64,000 nucleotides of DNA from Streptococcus parasuis (GCF_021654455.1 NZ_AP024276.1:1674001-1738000), one strand, 5' to 3'; positions 1-9,936 are shown, numbered from the stretch's first letter. Program-made: numbers and translations. Notes: generated from the sequence alone by a model not told the origin.

Positions 1-446
1 GGTTGACCAAGTTCGAAATCTCCCAACTCAGCATAGCGGAAATTGTACTGTTCCATACTAATCACGCGCTCATCCTGACGCAATTTCCAAGCGAGTTGAT
101 TGGTACCAACATCTACTGCATAGACCTGCTTAGCACCAGCCTGCAACATAACATCCGTAAATCCACCTGTTGATGCCCCAATATCAATTGTTGTTTGCCC
201 CTCAACCGATAATTGGAAAACCTGCAAGGCTTTCTCCAATTTGAGACCACCGCGGCTGACATACTTGAGTTTTTCCCCCTTTAGCTTGAGTTCGATTCCC
301 TCATCAATCTTCTCACCGGGTTTATCGTAACGTTCACCATTGATGACCGATACGACCAGTCCAGCCATAACACCACGTTTGGCCTGCTCTCTCGTCTCGA
401 AAAGCCCCTGTTTATAAGCTAATACATCTACTCTTTCCTTAGCCAT
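1..446 (-). CDS. tlyA: TlyA-family rRNA 2'-O-methyltransferase / hemolysin A, partial (3' end outside window)
   Basis: The minus-strand frame reads from an ATG at 446 and runs off the left edge, so only about 148 N-terminal residues are present. They open with MAKERVDVLAYKQGLF, the S4 RNA-binding start typical of TlyA, followed by the linker and the first methyltransferase motif (DIGASTGGFTDVML, the SAM-binding loop). TlyA proteins methylate ribose in rRNA; hemolysin is a historical name. The start overlaps the end of ispA by 8 nt, and in Gram-positives tlyA usually follows xseA-xseB-ispA, so it is the fourth gene of that operon. The family is clear; activity is inferred. Confidence 0.9.
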   Translation of the reverse strand, partial: MAKERVDVLAYKQGLFETREQAKRGVMAGLVVSVINGERYDKPGEKIDEGIELKLKGEKLKYVSRGGLKLEKALQVFQLSVEGQTTIDIGASTGGFTDVMLQAGAKQVYAVDVGTNQLAWKLRQDERVISMEQYNFRYAELGDFELGQ

Positions 447-1308
447 TAATTCGTAAACTTTCTATGATTTCTTTAATTTCTTTTGTTGAAAATGGGACTA
501 GTTTAGTCACTTGATCTAGCTCGCTGATTGCTTGATTCAGGGTGTCCTCTAGAAAAACTTTTGAGGCTTCCAAGCCCATTAGGGCAGGGTAGGTAGATTT
601 CTCAGCTAATAAATCTTTTTGGGGTGTTTTTCCGATTTCCTCAAAAGTGGCTGTCACATCCAAAATATCATCCCTGACTTGAAAGGCTAGACCGACAAGC
701 TGACCAGCATTTTGCAAATGGTGGATAACTGTGTCTGTCTGACCAGCAATCAAACCAGCTGCTACAAAAGGAAAGGTCAATAATTTCCCAGTTTTATTGG
801 CATGAATGGTTTGTAATTGCTCCAAGGACAGAGACTGGCCTTCACCAGCCATATCCAAGACTTGGCCAGCAACCATTCCAAAGGTCCCAGATGCCTTAGA
901 AAGCTCTCTCACGAGAGCAACGATTGTCTCAGCAGGTAAATGAACTTGAGCCAAAAATCCAAAAGGATCTAAAAAGAGACTATCACCAGCTAAAATTGCA
1001 GTTGCTTCATCATAAGCCTTGTGATTGGTCAAACGTCCACGACGGAAATCATCATCGTCCATAGAAGGCAAGTCGTCATGAATTAAACTCCCAGTATGAA
1101 TCAACTCTACACATGCTGCCACTTGATAATGAGCAGGCTGCAACTCTATCCCAAAAGACTCCAACATAGTCAACAAGAGCAGGGGGCGAATCCGTTTGCC
1201 ACCAGCTTGTAGTGAGTAAAGAACCGATTTGTTGAGTCGTTCAGCCACTTGAGGCTGGTAAAAGTCAGCCATGGTTTTCTCTAGGATATTCAATTTGTTA
1301 GCTACCAT
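439..1308 (-). CDS. ispA: Polyprenyl (farnesyl/geranylgeranyl) diphosphate synthase
   Basis: A 289-residue trans-prenyltransferase that condenses IPP with allylic diphosphates, supplying precursors for undecaprenyl phosphate. The first aspartate-rich motif is at residues 78-84 (DDLPSMD) and the second (DDILD) near residue 215; GGKRIRP near 36-42 is the IPP-binding region. I chose the ATG at 1308, whose TGATG overlap with the xseB stop implies translational coupling; a TTG one codon upstream is also possible. It lies between xseB and tlyA in one operon, the conserved Firmicute order. Chain length of the product cannot be read from sequence alone. Confidence 0.93.
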   Translation of the reverse strand: MVANKLNILEKTMADFYQPQVAERLNKSVLYSLQAGGKRIRPLLLLTMLESFGIELQPAHYQVAACVELIHTGSLIHDDLPSMDDDDFRRGRLTNHKAYDEATAILAGDSLFLDPFGFLAQVHLPAETIVALVRELSKASGTFGMVAGQVLDMAGEGQSLSLEQLQTIHANKTGKLLTFPFVAAGLIAGQTDTVIHHLQNAGQLVGLAFQVRDDILDVTATFEEIGKTPQKDLLAEKSTYPALMGLEASKVFLEDTLNQAISELDQVTKLVPFSTKEIKEIIESLRING

Positions 1309-1523
1309 CAACCAAGCTCCGCTTCACTACCATCCGCCTGCATGACCTTAACCAAGGTCTTTTCCGCTTCTGCTAACGTCTTTTGTAGGTCTTTCGATAG
1401 GACCATCCCTTTTTGAAATTCAGCAAGTGCTTCTTCCAAAGCCACATCTCCTCGTTCCAATTTGGTTACGATTCCTTCTAGTTCAGCTAAATTTTCTTCA
1501 AATGTTTTCGTCTGTTTGGACAT
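1308..1523 (-). CDS. xseB: Exodeoxyribonuclease VII small subunit
   Basis: A 71-residue acidic helical protein with the family core [20 protein letters not shown] near residues 8-27, close to the usual length. XseB subunits bind XseA to form exonuclease VII, which degrades single-stranded DNA from both ends. The gene overlaps the xseA 3' end by 26 nt and couples into ispA through TGATG, so the three are translated from one message. Nothing is unusual. Confidence 0.95.
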   Translation of the reverse strand: MSKQTKTFEENLAELEGIVTKLERGDVALEEALAEFQKGMVLSKDLQKTLAEAEKTLVKVMQADGSEAELG

Positions 1524-2841
1524 GCTTTACCTCCACATCAAGTTGACCATTCTTCATTTGAATGGTTAGATTCTCACCCATTTGTACATTTTCTACACTA
1601 TCTATGACTCGCCCATCTTGTAAAACCATCGCATAGCCTCGAGCCACAATACGGCTAGTATCTAGCATGGTCAAGGCCTCAATCAATTTATCTGCCTTAG
1701 CCTGTTTATGGTTATAGATGTTCGTCATATTGTTTTTCAAGAGTCGCTCCTGCTGGATAATTCTCTCTTTGAAGCTCTCTACTTTACGACCAAGCTGCAT
1801 CCCTAATAGTCGCTGATCTAGCAAGAGACTTGCCTGCTTCTGCTGGCTATATACTTCTTTCATACGCGTTTGCAATTGATTGGTCAAGCGGTCTAATTTT
1901 TGTAAATAACCATCATACAGGCGTTCAGGCTGGCGGAACATGACTGACTGACTAATTTTTTCAAGCTGACCTCTCAGGAATTTCAAACGATTTGTCATGG
2001 CCTGATAGGCTCTATTTTCCTGCTGATTGAGGTAGCCCAGTAAGTCTGCCTTGGTCACAGGTGTTGCTAATTCTGCGGCAGCTGTTGGGGTAGCAGCTCG
2101 TTTATCTGCTACAAAATCAGCCAAGGTTGTATCGGTTTCATGACCGACACTAGAAATAATAGGAATACGGGATTCAAAAATTGCCCGAACCACAATTTCT
2201 TCATTGAAAGCCCAAAGGTCTTCGATAGAACCACCGCCACGACCAACAATCAGAACATCCAAATCATCCCGTTCATTGGCTCTTTGTATATTGGCAACAA
2301 CCTCCTGAGCAGCTCCTTCTCCTTGAACCTTTGTAGGATAGAGAAGTATTTCCACTCCAGGAAATCGCCTGCTGACTGTCGTAATAATATCCTGAATAAC
2401 AGCTCCGCTCGGACTAGTAATGACCCCAATTTTCTTGGTAAACCGAGGCAACTCCTGCTTAAACTCTTGCTTGAACAATCCTTCCTGTGTCAGAGCTTGT
2501 TTGAGTTGTTCAAACTTTATTGCTAGAGCACCAATACCATCTGGCTCAGCTTTCTCAATGACAATGGAATAAGAACCACTCGGTTCATAAAGCTGGACAC
2601 GTCCGACAGCGTTGATTTTCATTCCCTCTTCAAGTTCAAAGCCCAACTGTTTATAAACACCAGCCCACATGGTCGCTTGAATGACCGCCTTATCATCCTT
2701 GAGCGAAAAATATTGATGGGAAGGTCGTTTGCGGAAGTTAGACACCTGACCTGTCAAATAGACCCTCTCCAAGTACGGATCTCGGTCAAATTTTAATTTC
2801 AAATACTTCGTTAGATGACTAACCGATAAATATTCAACCAT
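1498..2841 (-). CDS. xseA: Exodeoxyribonuclease VII large subunit
   Basis: A 447-residue XseA: an N-terminal OB fold ([20 protein letters not shown]), a catalytic core with [16 protein letters not shown] and [17 protein letters not shown], and a long helical C-terminal region that holds the small subunits. The start is the ATG at 2841 because AGAAGGAG lies just upstream; an ATG eight codons earlier has no comparable ribosome site. It is the first gene of the xseA-xseB-ispA-tlyA operon, with promoter elements within 80 nt upstream. Confidence 0.95.
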   Translation of the reverse strand: MVEYLSVSHLTKYLKLKFDRDPYLERVYLTGQVSNFRKRPSHQYFSLKDDKAVIQATMWAGVYKQLGFELEEGMKINAVGRVQLYEPSGSYSIVIEKAEPDGIGALAIKFEQLKQALTQEGLFKQEFKQELPRFTKKIGVITSPSGAVIQDIITTVSRRFPGVEILLYPTKVQGEGAAQEVVANIQRANERDDLDVLIVGRGGGSIEDLWAFNEEIVVRAIFESRIPIISSVGHETDTTLADFVADKRAATPTAAAELATPVTKADLLGYLNQQENRAYQAMTNRLKFLRGQLEKISQSVMFRQPERLYDGYLQKLDRLTNQLQTRMKEVYSQQKQASLLLDQRLLGMQLGRKVESFKERIIQQERLLKNNMTNIYNHKQAKADKLIEALTMLDTSRIVARGYAMVLQDGRVIDSVENVQMGENLTIQMKNGQLDVEVKHVQTDENI

Positions 2842-2868
2842 GCCCACTCCTTCTGTCAGTATCATACT

Positions 2869-2918
2869 ATTATACCAAATTTTGCACTATTATACAGAAC
2901 CTAACCCATAAATTCCAA
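2869..2918 (-). promoter_or_regulatory. Predicted promoter(s) of the xseA operon
   Basis: On the minus strand there are two perfect TATAAT hexamers, at 2869-2874 and 2889-2894. The distal one has TTGGAA at 2913-2918 as a -35 with an 18-bp spacer. The proximal one lacks a clear -35. Inference from consensus only. Confidence 0.5.
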
Positions 2919-2951
2919 ACGCTTTCACGTGTTATTTTCGGTATTTTACTA

Positions 2952-2957
2952 TATAAT
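2952..2957 (+). promoter_or_regulatory. -10 element before the metallopeptidase gene
   Basis: A perfect TATAAT lies about 50 nt before the ATG at 3009 in an AT-rich stretch. No good -35 is visible at the normal distance. Confidence 0.4.
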
Positions 2958-3008
2958 AGTTTATGAAAGATTAGAAGAAACGATGTGGAGAGTTTCTAGG
3001 GAGAATAT

Positions 3009-3917
3009 ATGAAATTAGATAATTTACGAAAAAGTTCCAATGTTGAGGACCGACGAGGCCAATCTAGTTCTGGCTCGTCCTATTCGTCAGGTTCATCGGG
3101 AGGTAACGTCTTATTGGGCTTATTGTTTTCACGTCTCGGGTGGAAAGGAAAATTGCTGGTCCTCATCCTACTATTAGCATTCGGTGGAATGTCTAATTTA
3201 GGTGGATTGCTCTCTACTTCTACTGGAACGAATTCATATCAGTCCAGTCAAGTCACCACCACAGGTACAAATGTGTCTGATGCCGATGCTGAATTTATGA
3301 GTAAGGTGTTAGGCTCAACAGAAGATTTTTGGACCCAAGAATTTGAAGCCAATGATTTAACCTACTCAGCACCTACCATGGTTTTCTATACCGATCAGAC
3401 CCAAACGGGCTGCGGTATCGGATCTGCTCAAGCTGGGCCATTTTACTGCTCAGCTGACCGCAAAATTTATATCGATACATCATTTTACCAAGAATTATCT
3501 AGCAAATACAAGGCGTCTGGGGACTTTGCAATGGCCTATGTCATTGCCCACGAAGTTGGACACCATGTCCAAAATGAATTGGAAGTTCTTGGGGCATACC
3601 ATCAAAAACGAGCACAATTATCAGATAAAGAAGGCAATGCCCTGAACGTTCGTCTCGAACTGCAGGCTGATTACTATGCTGGGGCATGGGCTAAATATGT
3701 AGATGGTCAAGGTATACTAGATGCAGGGGACATCGACGAAGCCATGAATGCAGCTCATGCTGTCGGCGATGATACCCTACAGCAAGAAGCCTATGGCCGC
3801 ACCGTTCCAGATAGTTTCACCCATGGAACCTCTGAACAACGAAAAAAATGGTTTAACCTTGGGTACACCTATGGTGATCTTGCCCATGCAGATACATTTT
3901 CAGTAGAAAATCCGTAG
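3009..3917 (+). CDS. YpfJ-type neutral zinc metallopeptidase, membrane-anchored
   Basis: A 302-residue member of the YpfJ/COG2321 predicted metalloprotease family. Residues 1-35 are serine/glycine-rich, followed by one hydrophobic segment near residues 45-65 that should anchor it, with the rest outside. The zinc motif is HEVGHHVQ (HExxH) near residues 181-188, followed by the LELQADYYAGAWA helix carrying the third ligand region. It is a monocistronic plus-strand gene among minus-strand neighbours and ends at a strong terminator. Substrates of this family are poorly known, so I give no pathway. Confidence 0.88.
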   Translation: MKLDNLRKSSNVEDRRGQSSSGSSYSSGSSGGNVLLGLLFSRLGWKGKLLVLILLLAFGGMSNLGGLLSTSTGTNSYQSSQVTTTGTNVSDADAEFMSKVLGSTEDFWTQEFEANDLTYSAPTMVFYTDQTQTGCGIGSAQAGPFYCSADRKIYIDTSFYQELSSKYKASGDFAMAYVIAHEVGHHVQNELEVLGAYHQKRAQLSDKEGNALNVRLELQADYYAGAWAKYVDGQGILDAGDIDEAMNAAHAVGDDTLQQEAYGRTVPDSFTHGTSEQRKKWFNLGYTYGDLAHADTFSVENP

Positions 3918-3920
3918 AAA

Positions 3921-3956
3921 AAATCCCCAATCATCCGTGTATGATTGGGGATTTTT
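3921..3956 (+). terminator. Intrinsic terminator after the metallopeptidase
   Basis: Arms TCCCCAATCAT (3924-3934) and ATGATTGGGGA (3941-3951) with a 6-nt loop, flanked by A-run and T-run, so it can act in both directions and could also stop folD transcripts arriving from the right. Confidence 0.9.
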
Positions 3957-3997
3957 GATCTATTCGTGTATCTCTATCTCATCTATAAAAGTTGAAA

Positions 3998-4849
3998 CTA
4001 GTTCTTTTCACTTCTGACGCAAGCTTCATATGTCTGTTCCATCAGCATGGTAATGGTCATTGGTCCAACTCCTCCTGGGACTGGTGTGATGTAGCTTGCA
4101 ACTTCTGCTACTTCATCATACTGAACATCACCAATCAGTTTACCATTTGCATCTCGGTTCATACCAACGTCAATCACCACTGCACCTGGTTTGACAAAGT
4201 CTTTGGTGACAAAATGACCACGCCCAATGGCAACGACAAGAATATCAGCTTGTCTAGCTAATTCTGGCAGATTTTTTGTCCGAGAATGAGCAATCGTTAC
4301 AGTCGCATTTGCATCTAAAAGTAACTGCGCCATCGGCTTCCCAACAATGTTTGAACGACCGATAACCACAGCCGTTTTTCCTTCTAGCTCGATCTGATAT
4401 TCTTTGAACATCTCCATAATCCCTGCTGGTGTTGAAGGAATCATAACTGGATGTCCTGACCAGAATTTACCCATATTAGTCGGATGGAAACCATCTACAT
4501 CCTTATCTGGATCAATTGCCAATAAAACCTTTTCCTCACTGATATGGGCAGGTAACGGCAACTGGACTAAAATACCATGCCATTCGGAATCTTGATTATA
4601 GCGTTCGATTAATGCCAAGAGCTCCTTTTCAGAAATCGTATCTGGTACTCGTACAACTTCGCTCTTAAACCCTGCTGCTAAGGCTGAACGTTCTTTATTC
4701 CGCACATAAACCTGACTAGCTGGATTTTCACCCACTAAAATCACCACAAGTCCTGGTGTCAATCCTTTTTCTACCTTCAATTGAGCTGTTTTCTCTGCTA
4801 AAGCTGCTTGCATTTTTGCTGCTAATGCCTTACCATCAATGACTGTCAT
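3998..4849 (-). CDS. folD: Methylenetetrahydrofolate dehydrogenase / cyclohydrolase
   Basis: A 283-residue bifunctional FolD interconverting 5,10-methylene-THF and 10-formyl-THF with NADP in one-carbon metabolism. Visible motifs are the N-terminal YVRNKE stretch with the catalytic lysine, [22 protein letters not shown], the Rossmann region [11 protein letters not shown], and the C-terminal [11 protein letters not shown] signature. Length and start are standard (GGAG upstream of ATG 4849). It appears monocistronic, with a TATAAT at 4876-4881 upstream. Confidence 0.97.
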   Translation of the reverse strand: MTVIDGKALAAKMQAALAEKTAQLKVEKGLTPGLVVILVGENPASQVYVRNKERSALAAGFKSEVVRVPDTISEKELLALIERYNQDSEWHGILVQLPLPAHISEEKVLLAIDPDKDVDGFHPTNMGKFWSGHPVMIPSTPAGIMEMFKEYQIELEGKTAVVIGRSNIVGKPMAQLLLDANATVTIAHSRTKNLPELARQADILVVAIGRGHFVTKDFVKPGAVVIDVGMNRDANGKLIGDVQYDEVAEVASYITPVPGGVGPMTITMLMEQTYEACVRSEKN

Positions 4850-4875
4850 TTCACTATCTCCTCTAGTTTTTTTCT

Positions 4876-4881
4876 ATTATA
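4876..4881 (-). promoter_or_regulatory. -10 element of folD
   Basis: Minus-strand TATAAT 27 nt upstream of the folD start codon; the -35 is weak. Confidence 0.45.
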
Positions 4882-4933
4882 TCGTAAAACCATTCGTGTG
4901 ACTACGGACGATTCCTTGAAAATCCAACATATA

Positions 4934-4959
4934 GAAAAACTCCGAACGTTTTCGGAGTT
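4934..4959 (-). terminator. Terminator of the amino-acid ABC transporter operon
   Basis: Read on the minus strand: AACTCCGAA, 4-nt loop, TTCGGAGTT, then TTTC. The 9-bp stem is perfect (4938-4946 with 4951-4959) and lies about 20 nt after the ATPase stop codon. Confidence 0.85.
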
Positions 4960-4977
4960 ATCCTGTTGTATCTATCG

Positions 4978-5712
4978 TTATAGGACTTTCGATAAGAAAT
5001 CTTTCGTCCGTTCTTCTCTCGTGTGTTCGAACACATCTTCAGGAGTTCCATCTTCAACGATTACTCCTCCATCCATAAAGATGACTCTATCAGCAACTTC
5101 TCTTGCAAAACCCATTTCGTGGGTTACGATCACCATGGTCATTCCCGATTTTGCCAAATCCTGCATAACCGATAAGACCTCACCGACCATCTCAGGGTCC
5201 AAGGCAGACGTAGGCTCATCAAAAAGCAAGACATCTGGATCCATTGCCAATCCGCGAGCAATTGCAATACGTTGCTGTTGCCCACCTGATAAACTCTGTG
5301 GATAAGCAGTCGCTTTATCTGGTAGCCCAACCTTAGCCAGTAGGTCCATTGCTTTCTTCTCAGCATCAGCCTTCGTCATTCCCTTTGTCTTAATTGGTGA
5401 TAAGGTAATATTTTCCAAGACTGTCATATTAGGGAAGAGATTAAATTGTTGAAATACCATCCCCATTTTTTCACGCATCTTAAAGATATCATTTGACTTA
5501 TCAGTGATATCGACACCTTCAAATGTAACATTTCCCTTAGTAGGCACCTCTAAAAGGTTCATTGTCCGTAGAAATGTTGATTTCCCAGAACCTGATGGAC
5601 CGATAATTACAACAACTTCTCCCTGTTGGATATCCAAATCAATACCCTTTAACACTTCATTATCTCCGAAGTATTTGTGCAAATCCTTAATAGAAATAAT
5701 AACCTCTGCCAT
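4978..5712 (-). CDS. Polar amino-acid ABC transporter ATP-binding protein (GlnQ type)
   Basis: A 244-residue ABC ATPase with Walker A GPSGSGKS (about 38-45), Q-loop [16 protein letters not shown], signature [16 protein letters not shown], Walker [14 protein letters not shown], and the switch histidine in VTHEMGF. This is the PAAT family that energises glutamine, arginine or cystine import. It follows the permease gene with a 1-nt gap, so the two form an operon ending at the hairpin near 4945. The substrate cannot be assigned because no solute-binding protein is nearby. Confidence 0.93.
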   Translation of the reverse strand: MAEVIISIKDLHKYFGDNEVLKGIDLDIQQGEVVVIIGPSGSGKSTFLRTMNLLEVPTKGNVTFEGVDITDKSNDIFKMREKMGMVFQQFNLFPNMTVLENITLSPIKTKGMTKADAEKKAMDLLAKVGLPDKATAYPQSLSGGQQQRIAIARGLAMDPDVLLFDEPTSALDPEMVGEVLSVMQDLAKSGMTMVIVTHEMGFAREVADRVIFMDGGVIVEDGTPEDVFEHTREERTKDFLSKVL

Positions 5713-5713
5713 A

Positions 5714-6394
5714 TCAATGTCCCCCCTTATTCAATTTTTTCTCAAAGTATTGGATGCCCAACGTTAACACACTTGTCACAATCAAATAATAGAAGGCCGC
5801 AAATAACAAAGGCTCCGTTGTAATGTAAGTTGACGCAGAGACCGTAGTCGCTCCATTCCACAATTCAACAACGCCGATTGTTGATAAAAGGGAACTATCT
5901 TTTACGATTGTTACAAATTCATTCCCCAAGGCAGGTAGGATATTCTTGATAGCTTGAGGCATGATGACATAGCGCATCGCTTGACGAGGACGGATACCGA
6001 GTGAGTAGGCTGCCTCCAATTGTCCCTTCGGAACTGCATTAATCCCCGCACGTACTGTTTCAGATACATAAGCCCCTGAGTTCATTGATAGAATAACCAT
6101 CCCCGGAATCAGACGAGACAAATCAACAGATAAAATACCTAACTGAAAAGTTGGAGCAACTAAATGAGTCATGGTAAAACCAATCATAATCTGTACAACC
6201 ATTGGAGTCCCACGGAAAATCCACACATAAATATTGGCAAACCAGACAAGTAATTTATATTTACTCCGTTGTGCAAAAGCCAATAAAACACCCAAAATAC
6301 TACCAAAAGCAACAACAAATACAGCGATAATAAGAGTAACTAATACACCATAATTAAAATAAGCCCAATAATCAGGCAAAAAAGAAAAATTCAT
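5714..6394 (-). CDS. Polar amino-acid ABC transporter permease
   Basis: A 226-residue membrane protein of the His/Glu/Gln/Arg permease family: hydrophobic segments at the N terminus, in the middle and at the C terminus, with the inner-loop EAA motif reading [20 protein letters not shown], which docks on the ATPase. The ATG at 6394 was chosen because GAGGAG precedes it; an upstream TTG in frame lacks a site. A well-formed promoter lies upstream. The operon has no binding-protein gene, and this permease has no fused binding domain. Confidence 0.92.
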   Translation of the reverse strand: MNFSFLPDYWAYFNYGVLVTLIIAVFVVAFGSILGVLLAFAQRSKYKLLVWFANIYVWIFRGTPMVVQIMIGFTMTHLVAPTFQLGILSVDLSRLIPGMVILSMNSGAYVSETVRAGINAVPKGQLEAAYSLGIRPRQAMRYVIMPQAIKNILPALGNEFVTIVKDSSLLSTIGVVELWNGATTVSASTYITTEPLLFAAFYYLIVTSVLTLGIQYFEKKLNKGGH

Positions 6395-6423
6395 ATCTCC
6401 ACTCCTCAAAAGACGTATACTAC

Positions 6424-6451
6424 ATTATAACATTTTCGAATAAATATGCAA
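6424..6451 (-). promoter_or_regulatory. Promoter of the amino-acid transporter operon
   Basis: Minus strand: -35 TTGCAT (6446-6451), 16-bp spacer, extended -10 TGTTATAAT (TATAAT at 6424-6429), about 30 nt before the permease start. Confidence 0.75.
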
Positions 6452-6472
6452 CTACCTAGACTAATTATTCAC

Positions 6473-6497
6473 AAAAGAAAAAGCACCCTTGGCGCTT
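6473..6497 (-). terminator. Terminator of the YkuJ-like gene
   Basis: Arms at 6481-6487 and 6491-6497 (AAGCGCC / GGTGCTT on the minus strand, one G-U pair) followed by a T-rich run on that strand. Confidence 0.75.
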
Positions 6498-6512
6498 TTA
6501 ACTATCCTGTGT

Positions 6513-6743
6513 TTAGTACAACAGTTCGTAAATTTCCATTGCAATCAAGTCAATGCTGTCAAACGTATACGTCTCACGAGCAGCAACATCACGTAGGGTA
6601 AATACTGAACCATTTTCTTCGTCATAGCTGTAGGCAACTTCTGCAACGACAACACCATCACGTTCAAAATTACGTTTCAAGGTACCACCATCACTGGCCA
6701 TGGCTTCAAGACGATTGATAATTCTCACCAAATGTGATTCCAT
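6513..6743 (-). CDS. DUF1797 / YkuJ-family small protein
   Basis: A 76-residue protein beginning MESHLVRIINRLEAM and ending SIDLIAMEIYELLY, matching the YkuJ/DUF1797 pattern (N-terminal helix, beta strands, C-terminal helix). A longer frame continues upstream to 6881, but AAGAGGAG sits 7 nt before the ATG at 6743, so the short form is the likely product; an ATG at 6749 is too close to that site. Function of the family is unknown to me. It lies divergently from clpE. Confidence 0.85.
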   Translation of the reverse strand: MESHLVRIINRLEAMASDGGTLKRNFERDGVVVAEVAYSYDEENGSVFTLRDVAARETYTFDSIDLIAMEIYELLY

Positions 6744-6866
6744 ATTCATTCTCCTCTTCTTAATATAGGAATATTCTACCATAATTTTGTGAAAAAGTCT
6801 TATTTTTACGTAATTTTCTTCCCCCAATTTTTCGTAAAAAGAAATACTAGAATGCATATCAGTTTC

Positions 6867-6894
6867 TTGCATTTTCTCCAAAACTTGATATAAT
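6867..6894 (+). promoter_or_regulatory. Promoter of clpE
   Basis: -35 TTGCAT (6867-6872), 16-bp spacer, perfect -10 TATAAT (6889-6894). The start would fall near 6901, leaving a leader of about 170 nt before clpE. Confidence 0.75.
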
Positions 6895-6903
6895 TAAAAC
6901 AGA

Positions 6904-6920
6904 ACTGACCTTTATTGACT
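6904..6920 (+). promoter_or_regulatory. CtsR operator of clpE
   Basis: On the opposite strand this reads AGTCAAT-AAA-GGTCAGT, two directly repeated heptads with a 3-nt spacer, close to the CtsR consensus RGTCAAA-NAN-RGTCAAA. It begins a few nt after the -10, where a bound repressor would block initiation. A further half-site-like AAAGACC is at 6928-6934. CtsR control of clpE is established in streptococci and other Firmicutes; occupancy here is inferred. Confidence 0.8.
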
Positions 6921-7072
6921 ATTCGATAAAGACCTTACTTCGTGGAAATTCATCTGAATGCGCAATTGTATGTGATTTAATTTATACACAATATTCTAGC
7001 ATTCGAGTAGGAAAAAATGAGATTAATTTTCACAGAGTTTTGTAATGTTACTATTAGAAAAGAGGTAATTGA

Positions 7073-9316
7073 ATGCTCTGTACAAACTGTAAAATAAATG
7101 ATGCTACCATTCATCTCTATACAAATATGAATGGCAAACAACAGCAAGTTGACCTTTGCCATAATTGTTATCAAATTATGAAAACAGATCCAAATAATGC
7201 TATTTTACGTGGCTTAGGGGACTTAACGAATCCAAACAATATGGATCCATTTAGTGAATTTTTCAATCATTTAGGTGGTTACCCTGGAAATACCCCAGCT
7301 GGTAAGAATCGTGATCAAACACCTCCTACTCAAGCAGGCGGTGGCAACGGTGGTGGTCGATTCAATCAACCCAATACTGGTCGAACCCAAACAGTCCCGC
7401 AACCAAATGGATTGCTGGAAGAATTTGGGATTAATGTTACTGAGATTGCACGACGTGGAGATATTGACCCCGTTATCGGACGCGATCAAGAAATCACTCG
7501 GGTGATTGAAATTTTGAACCGCCGCACTAAAAACAACCCCGTTCTTATCGGTGAGCCCGGTGTTGGTAAAACTGCAGTCGTTGAAGGACTAGCACAAAAA
7601 ATTGTAGACGGGGACGTTCCACATAAACTTCAAAACAAAGAAGTCATTCGATTAGATGTTGTCAGCCTTGTTCAAGGAACAGGAATCCGAGGTCAATTTG
7701 AAGAACGCATGCAAAAACTCATGGAAGAAATTCGAAACCGACGTGAAGTTATTCTCTTCATTGATGAAATTCATGAGATTGTCGGAGCTGGTTCTGCAGG
7801 AGATGGAAACATGGATGCGGGCAATATTCTAAAACCCGCCCTCGCTCGTGGTGAAATGCAACTGGTCGGTGCTACTACTTTAAATGAATACCGCATTATT
7901 GAAAAAGATGCAGCTCTTGAACGTCGGATGCAACCTGTAAAAGTTGACGAACCTAGTGTTGAAGAAACAATCACTATCTTAAAAGGTATTCAGAATAAAT
8001 ACCAAGACTACCACCATGTAAAATATTCCCCTGAGGCCATTGAAGCTGCGGCCGTATTATCCAACCGCTATATTCAAGACCGATTCTTACCTGACAAAGC
8101 GATTGATTTGCTAGACGAAGCTGGGTCAAAAATGAACTTAACCTTGAACTTCGTGGATCCTAAAGAAATTGACCAACGGTTAATTGATGCCGAAAATCGT
8201 AAAGAACAAGCAACTCGTGATGAAGATTACGAAAAAGCTGCCTATTATCGTGACCAAATTGCTAAATATAAAGAAATGCAAAAGGCAACGATTAGTGAAG
8301 AGGATATTCCTCTCATTACCGAAAAAGAAATCGAAGCCATCATTGAACAAAAAACAAATATCCCCGTTGGCGAACTGAAAGAAAAAGAACAGTCTCAATT
8401 GATACATTTGGCAAGTGATCTCAAAGCGCATGTCATTGGACAAGACGACGCTGTTGATAAGATTGCAAAAGCAATCCGTCGCAATCGTGTAGGACTTGGA
8501 GCACCAAATCGTCCAATTGGTTCCTTCTTATTCGTAGGACCTACTGGCGTCGGTAAAACAGAATTATCAAAACAATTAGCCATTGAGCTCTTCGGTTCAG
8601 CGGACAGCATGATTCGATTTGATATGTCTGAATATATGGAAAAACACGCAGTTGCAAAACTAGTCGGTGCCCCTCCTGGATATGTGGGGTATGAAGAAGC
8701 TGGCCAACTAACAGAAAAAGTCCGTCGCAATCCATATTCACTCATTCTCCTTGATGAAGTTGAAAAGGCGCATCCAGATGTGATGCACATGTTCCTACAA
8801 GTTCTTGATGACGGTCGACTGACAGATGGACAAGGGCGAACAGTTAGCTTCAAAGATACCATTATCATTATGACTTCAAATGCTGGTACAGGAAAGGTAG
8901 AAGCCAGTGTGGGATTTGGAGCCGCTATGGAAGGCCGTACACAATCTGTTCTTGGTCAACTCGGTAATTTCTTCACTCCTGAATTTATGAACCGCTTCGA
9001 TGGAATTATTGAATTCCAACCACTCACAAAAGAAAATCTGCTCCAAATTGTCAGTCTCATGCTGGAAGACGTCAACCGTCGCTTATCTACAAACGGTATT
9101 CGACTACATGTGACCGATAAAGTAAAGGAAAAATTAGTTGATCTTGGTTACGATCCTAAAATGGGTGCACGTCCCCTTCGCAGGACCATTCAAGACCAAA
9201 TTGAAGATGCCATTACCGATTTCTATTTAGAGAATCCTAATGAGAAAGATTTACGAGCTGTCATGACCAATAAAGGCACCATCCAAATCAAAGCTCAAAC
9301 GCCAAAAGAAAAATAA
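7073..9316 (+). CDS. clpE: Clp ATPase ClpE, HSP100 unfoldase
   Basis: A 747-residue ClpE. The N-terminal zinc finger has cysteines 3, 6, 29 and 32 (CTNC and CHNC), the mark that separates ClpE from ClpC. A glycine/asparagine-rich linker follows (about 65-110), then AAA+ domain 1 (Walker A GEPGVGKT at 160-167), a UVR-like coiled region ([14 protein letters not shown]), and AAA+ domain 2 (Walker A GPTGVGKT). It unfolds damaged proteins and feeds them to ClpP. Heat- and stress-induced expression is expected from the CtsR box. The start follows AGAGGT. Confidence 0.97.
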   Translation: MLCTNCKINDATIHLYTNMNGKQQQVDLCHNCYQIMKTDPNNAILRGLGDLTNPNNMDPFSEFFNHLGGYPGNTPAGKNRDQTPPTQAGGGNGGGRFNQPNTGRTQTVPQPNGLLEEFGINVTEIARRGDIDPVIGRDQEITRVIEILNRRTKNNPVLIGEPGVGKTAVVEGLAQKIVDGDVPHKLQNKEVIRLDVVSLVQGTGIRGQFEERMQKLMEEIRNRREVILFIDEIHEIVGAGSAGDGNMDAGNILKPALARGEMQLVGATTLNEYRIIEKDAALERRMQPVKVDEPSVEETITILKGIQNKYQDYHHVKYSPEAIEAAAVLSNRYIQDRFLPDKAIDLLDEAGSKMNLTLNFVDPKEIDQRLIDAENRKEQATRDEDYEKAAYYRDQIAKYKEMQKATISEEDIPLITEKEIEAIIEQKTNIPVGELKEKEQSQLIHLASDLKAHVIGQDDAVDKIAKAIRRNRVGLGAPNRPIGSFLFVGPTGVGKTELSKQLAIELFGSADSMIRFDMSEYMEKHAVAKLVGAPPGYVGYEEAGQLTEKVRRNPYSLILLDEVEKAHPDVMHMFLQVLDDGRLTDGQGRTVSFKDTIIIMTSNAGTGKVEASVGFGAAMEGRTQSVLGQLGNFFTPEFMNRFDGIIEFQPLTKENLLQIVSLMLEDVNRRLSTNGIRLHVTDKVKEKLVDLGYDPKMGARPLRRTIQDQIEDAITDFYLENPNEKDLRAVMTNKGTIQIKAQTPKEK

Positions 9317-9324
9317 AACATGTT

Positions 9325-9360
9325 AGCGGAGGCATCCGGCTAGGTTGCCCCGCTCTTTTT
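9325..9360 (+). terminator. Terminator after clpE
   Basis: AGCGG (9325-9329) and GGCA (9331-9334) pair with TGCC and CCGCT (9346-9354), followed by CTTTTT. Confidence 0.75.
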
Positions 9361-9419
9361 CACTCATACATAAAATTCAAAAAATTCCAACTATTATATA
9401 AGAAAAATTTAGGCTAAAA

Positions 9420-9428
9420 TGGTATAAT
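9420..9428 (+). promoter_or_regulatory. Extended -10 promoter of the NUDIX gene
   Basis: TGGTATAAT, a perfect extended -10, about 35 nt before the ATG; -35 weak. Confidence 0.6.
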
Positions 9429-9459
9429 ACTAAAAAGCCCCTATTAAAAGGAGAATACC

Positions 9460-9927
9460 ATGTCAAATGCAATTTTCGGTGAAAAAAAGAATGGTGTACA
9501 CTACACCAATCGTTATGGAGTCTATGCTGTTATTCCTGATGAGAAATTAGAGAAAATTGTATTGGTTCAAGCTCCTAATGGAGCCTGGTTCCTCCCAGGT
9601 GGTGAGATTGAGGAAGGGGAAAATCACCTATCAGCCCTAGAAAGAGAATTAATTGAAGAATTAGGCTTTACCGCTGAAATTGGACAATATTTTGGTCAAG
9701 CCGATGAGTATTTTTATTCCAGCCATCGTGATACTCATTTTTACAACCCAGCTTATATCTATCAAGTTACGAGTTACAAACAAGTTGGGGCACCATTAGA
9801 AGACTTTAATCATATTGCTTGGTTTCCTATTGAAGAGGCTATTAACAAACTGAAACGTGGTAGCCACAAATGGGGAATTGAACAATGGCAAAAGCTAGAA
9901 TTTGCTCAAAAAAGACTAGATAAATAA
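9460..9927 (+). CDS. NUDIX (MutT-like) hydrolase
   Basis: A 155-residue NUDIX protein with the signature at residues 48-70, reading GEIEEGENHLSALERELIEE and then LGF, which fits Gx5Ex7REUxEExGU with all catalytic glutamates present. The family cleaves nucleoside diphosphate-linked compounds; the substrate cannot be inferred. It lies 143 nt after clpE, is separated from it by a terminator, and has its own extended -10. Confidence 0.9.
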   Translation: MSNAIFGEKKNGVHYTNRYGVYAVIPDEKLEKIVLVQAPNGAWFLPGGEIEEGENHLSALERELIEELGFTAEIGQYFGQADEYFYSSHRDTHFYNPAYIYQVTSYKQVGAPLEDFNHIAWFPIEEAINKLKRGSHKWGIEQWQKLEFAQKRLDK

Positions 9928-9936
9928 ACCCAAGAG

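Noticed and set aside
2140-2526. Plus-strand open frame opposite xseA
   Set aside because: It lies wholly inside xseA, has no ribosome site and shows shadow-like composition; xseA is clearly the gene.
6744-6881. N-terminal extension of the YkuJ-like protein to 122 residues
   Set aside because: A strong ribosome site precedes the internal ATG at 6743, and family length is about 76-79 residues.
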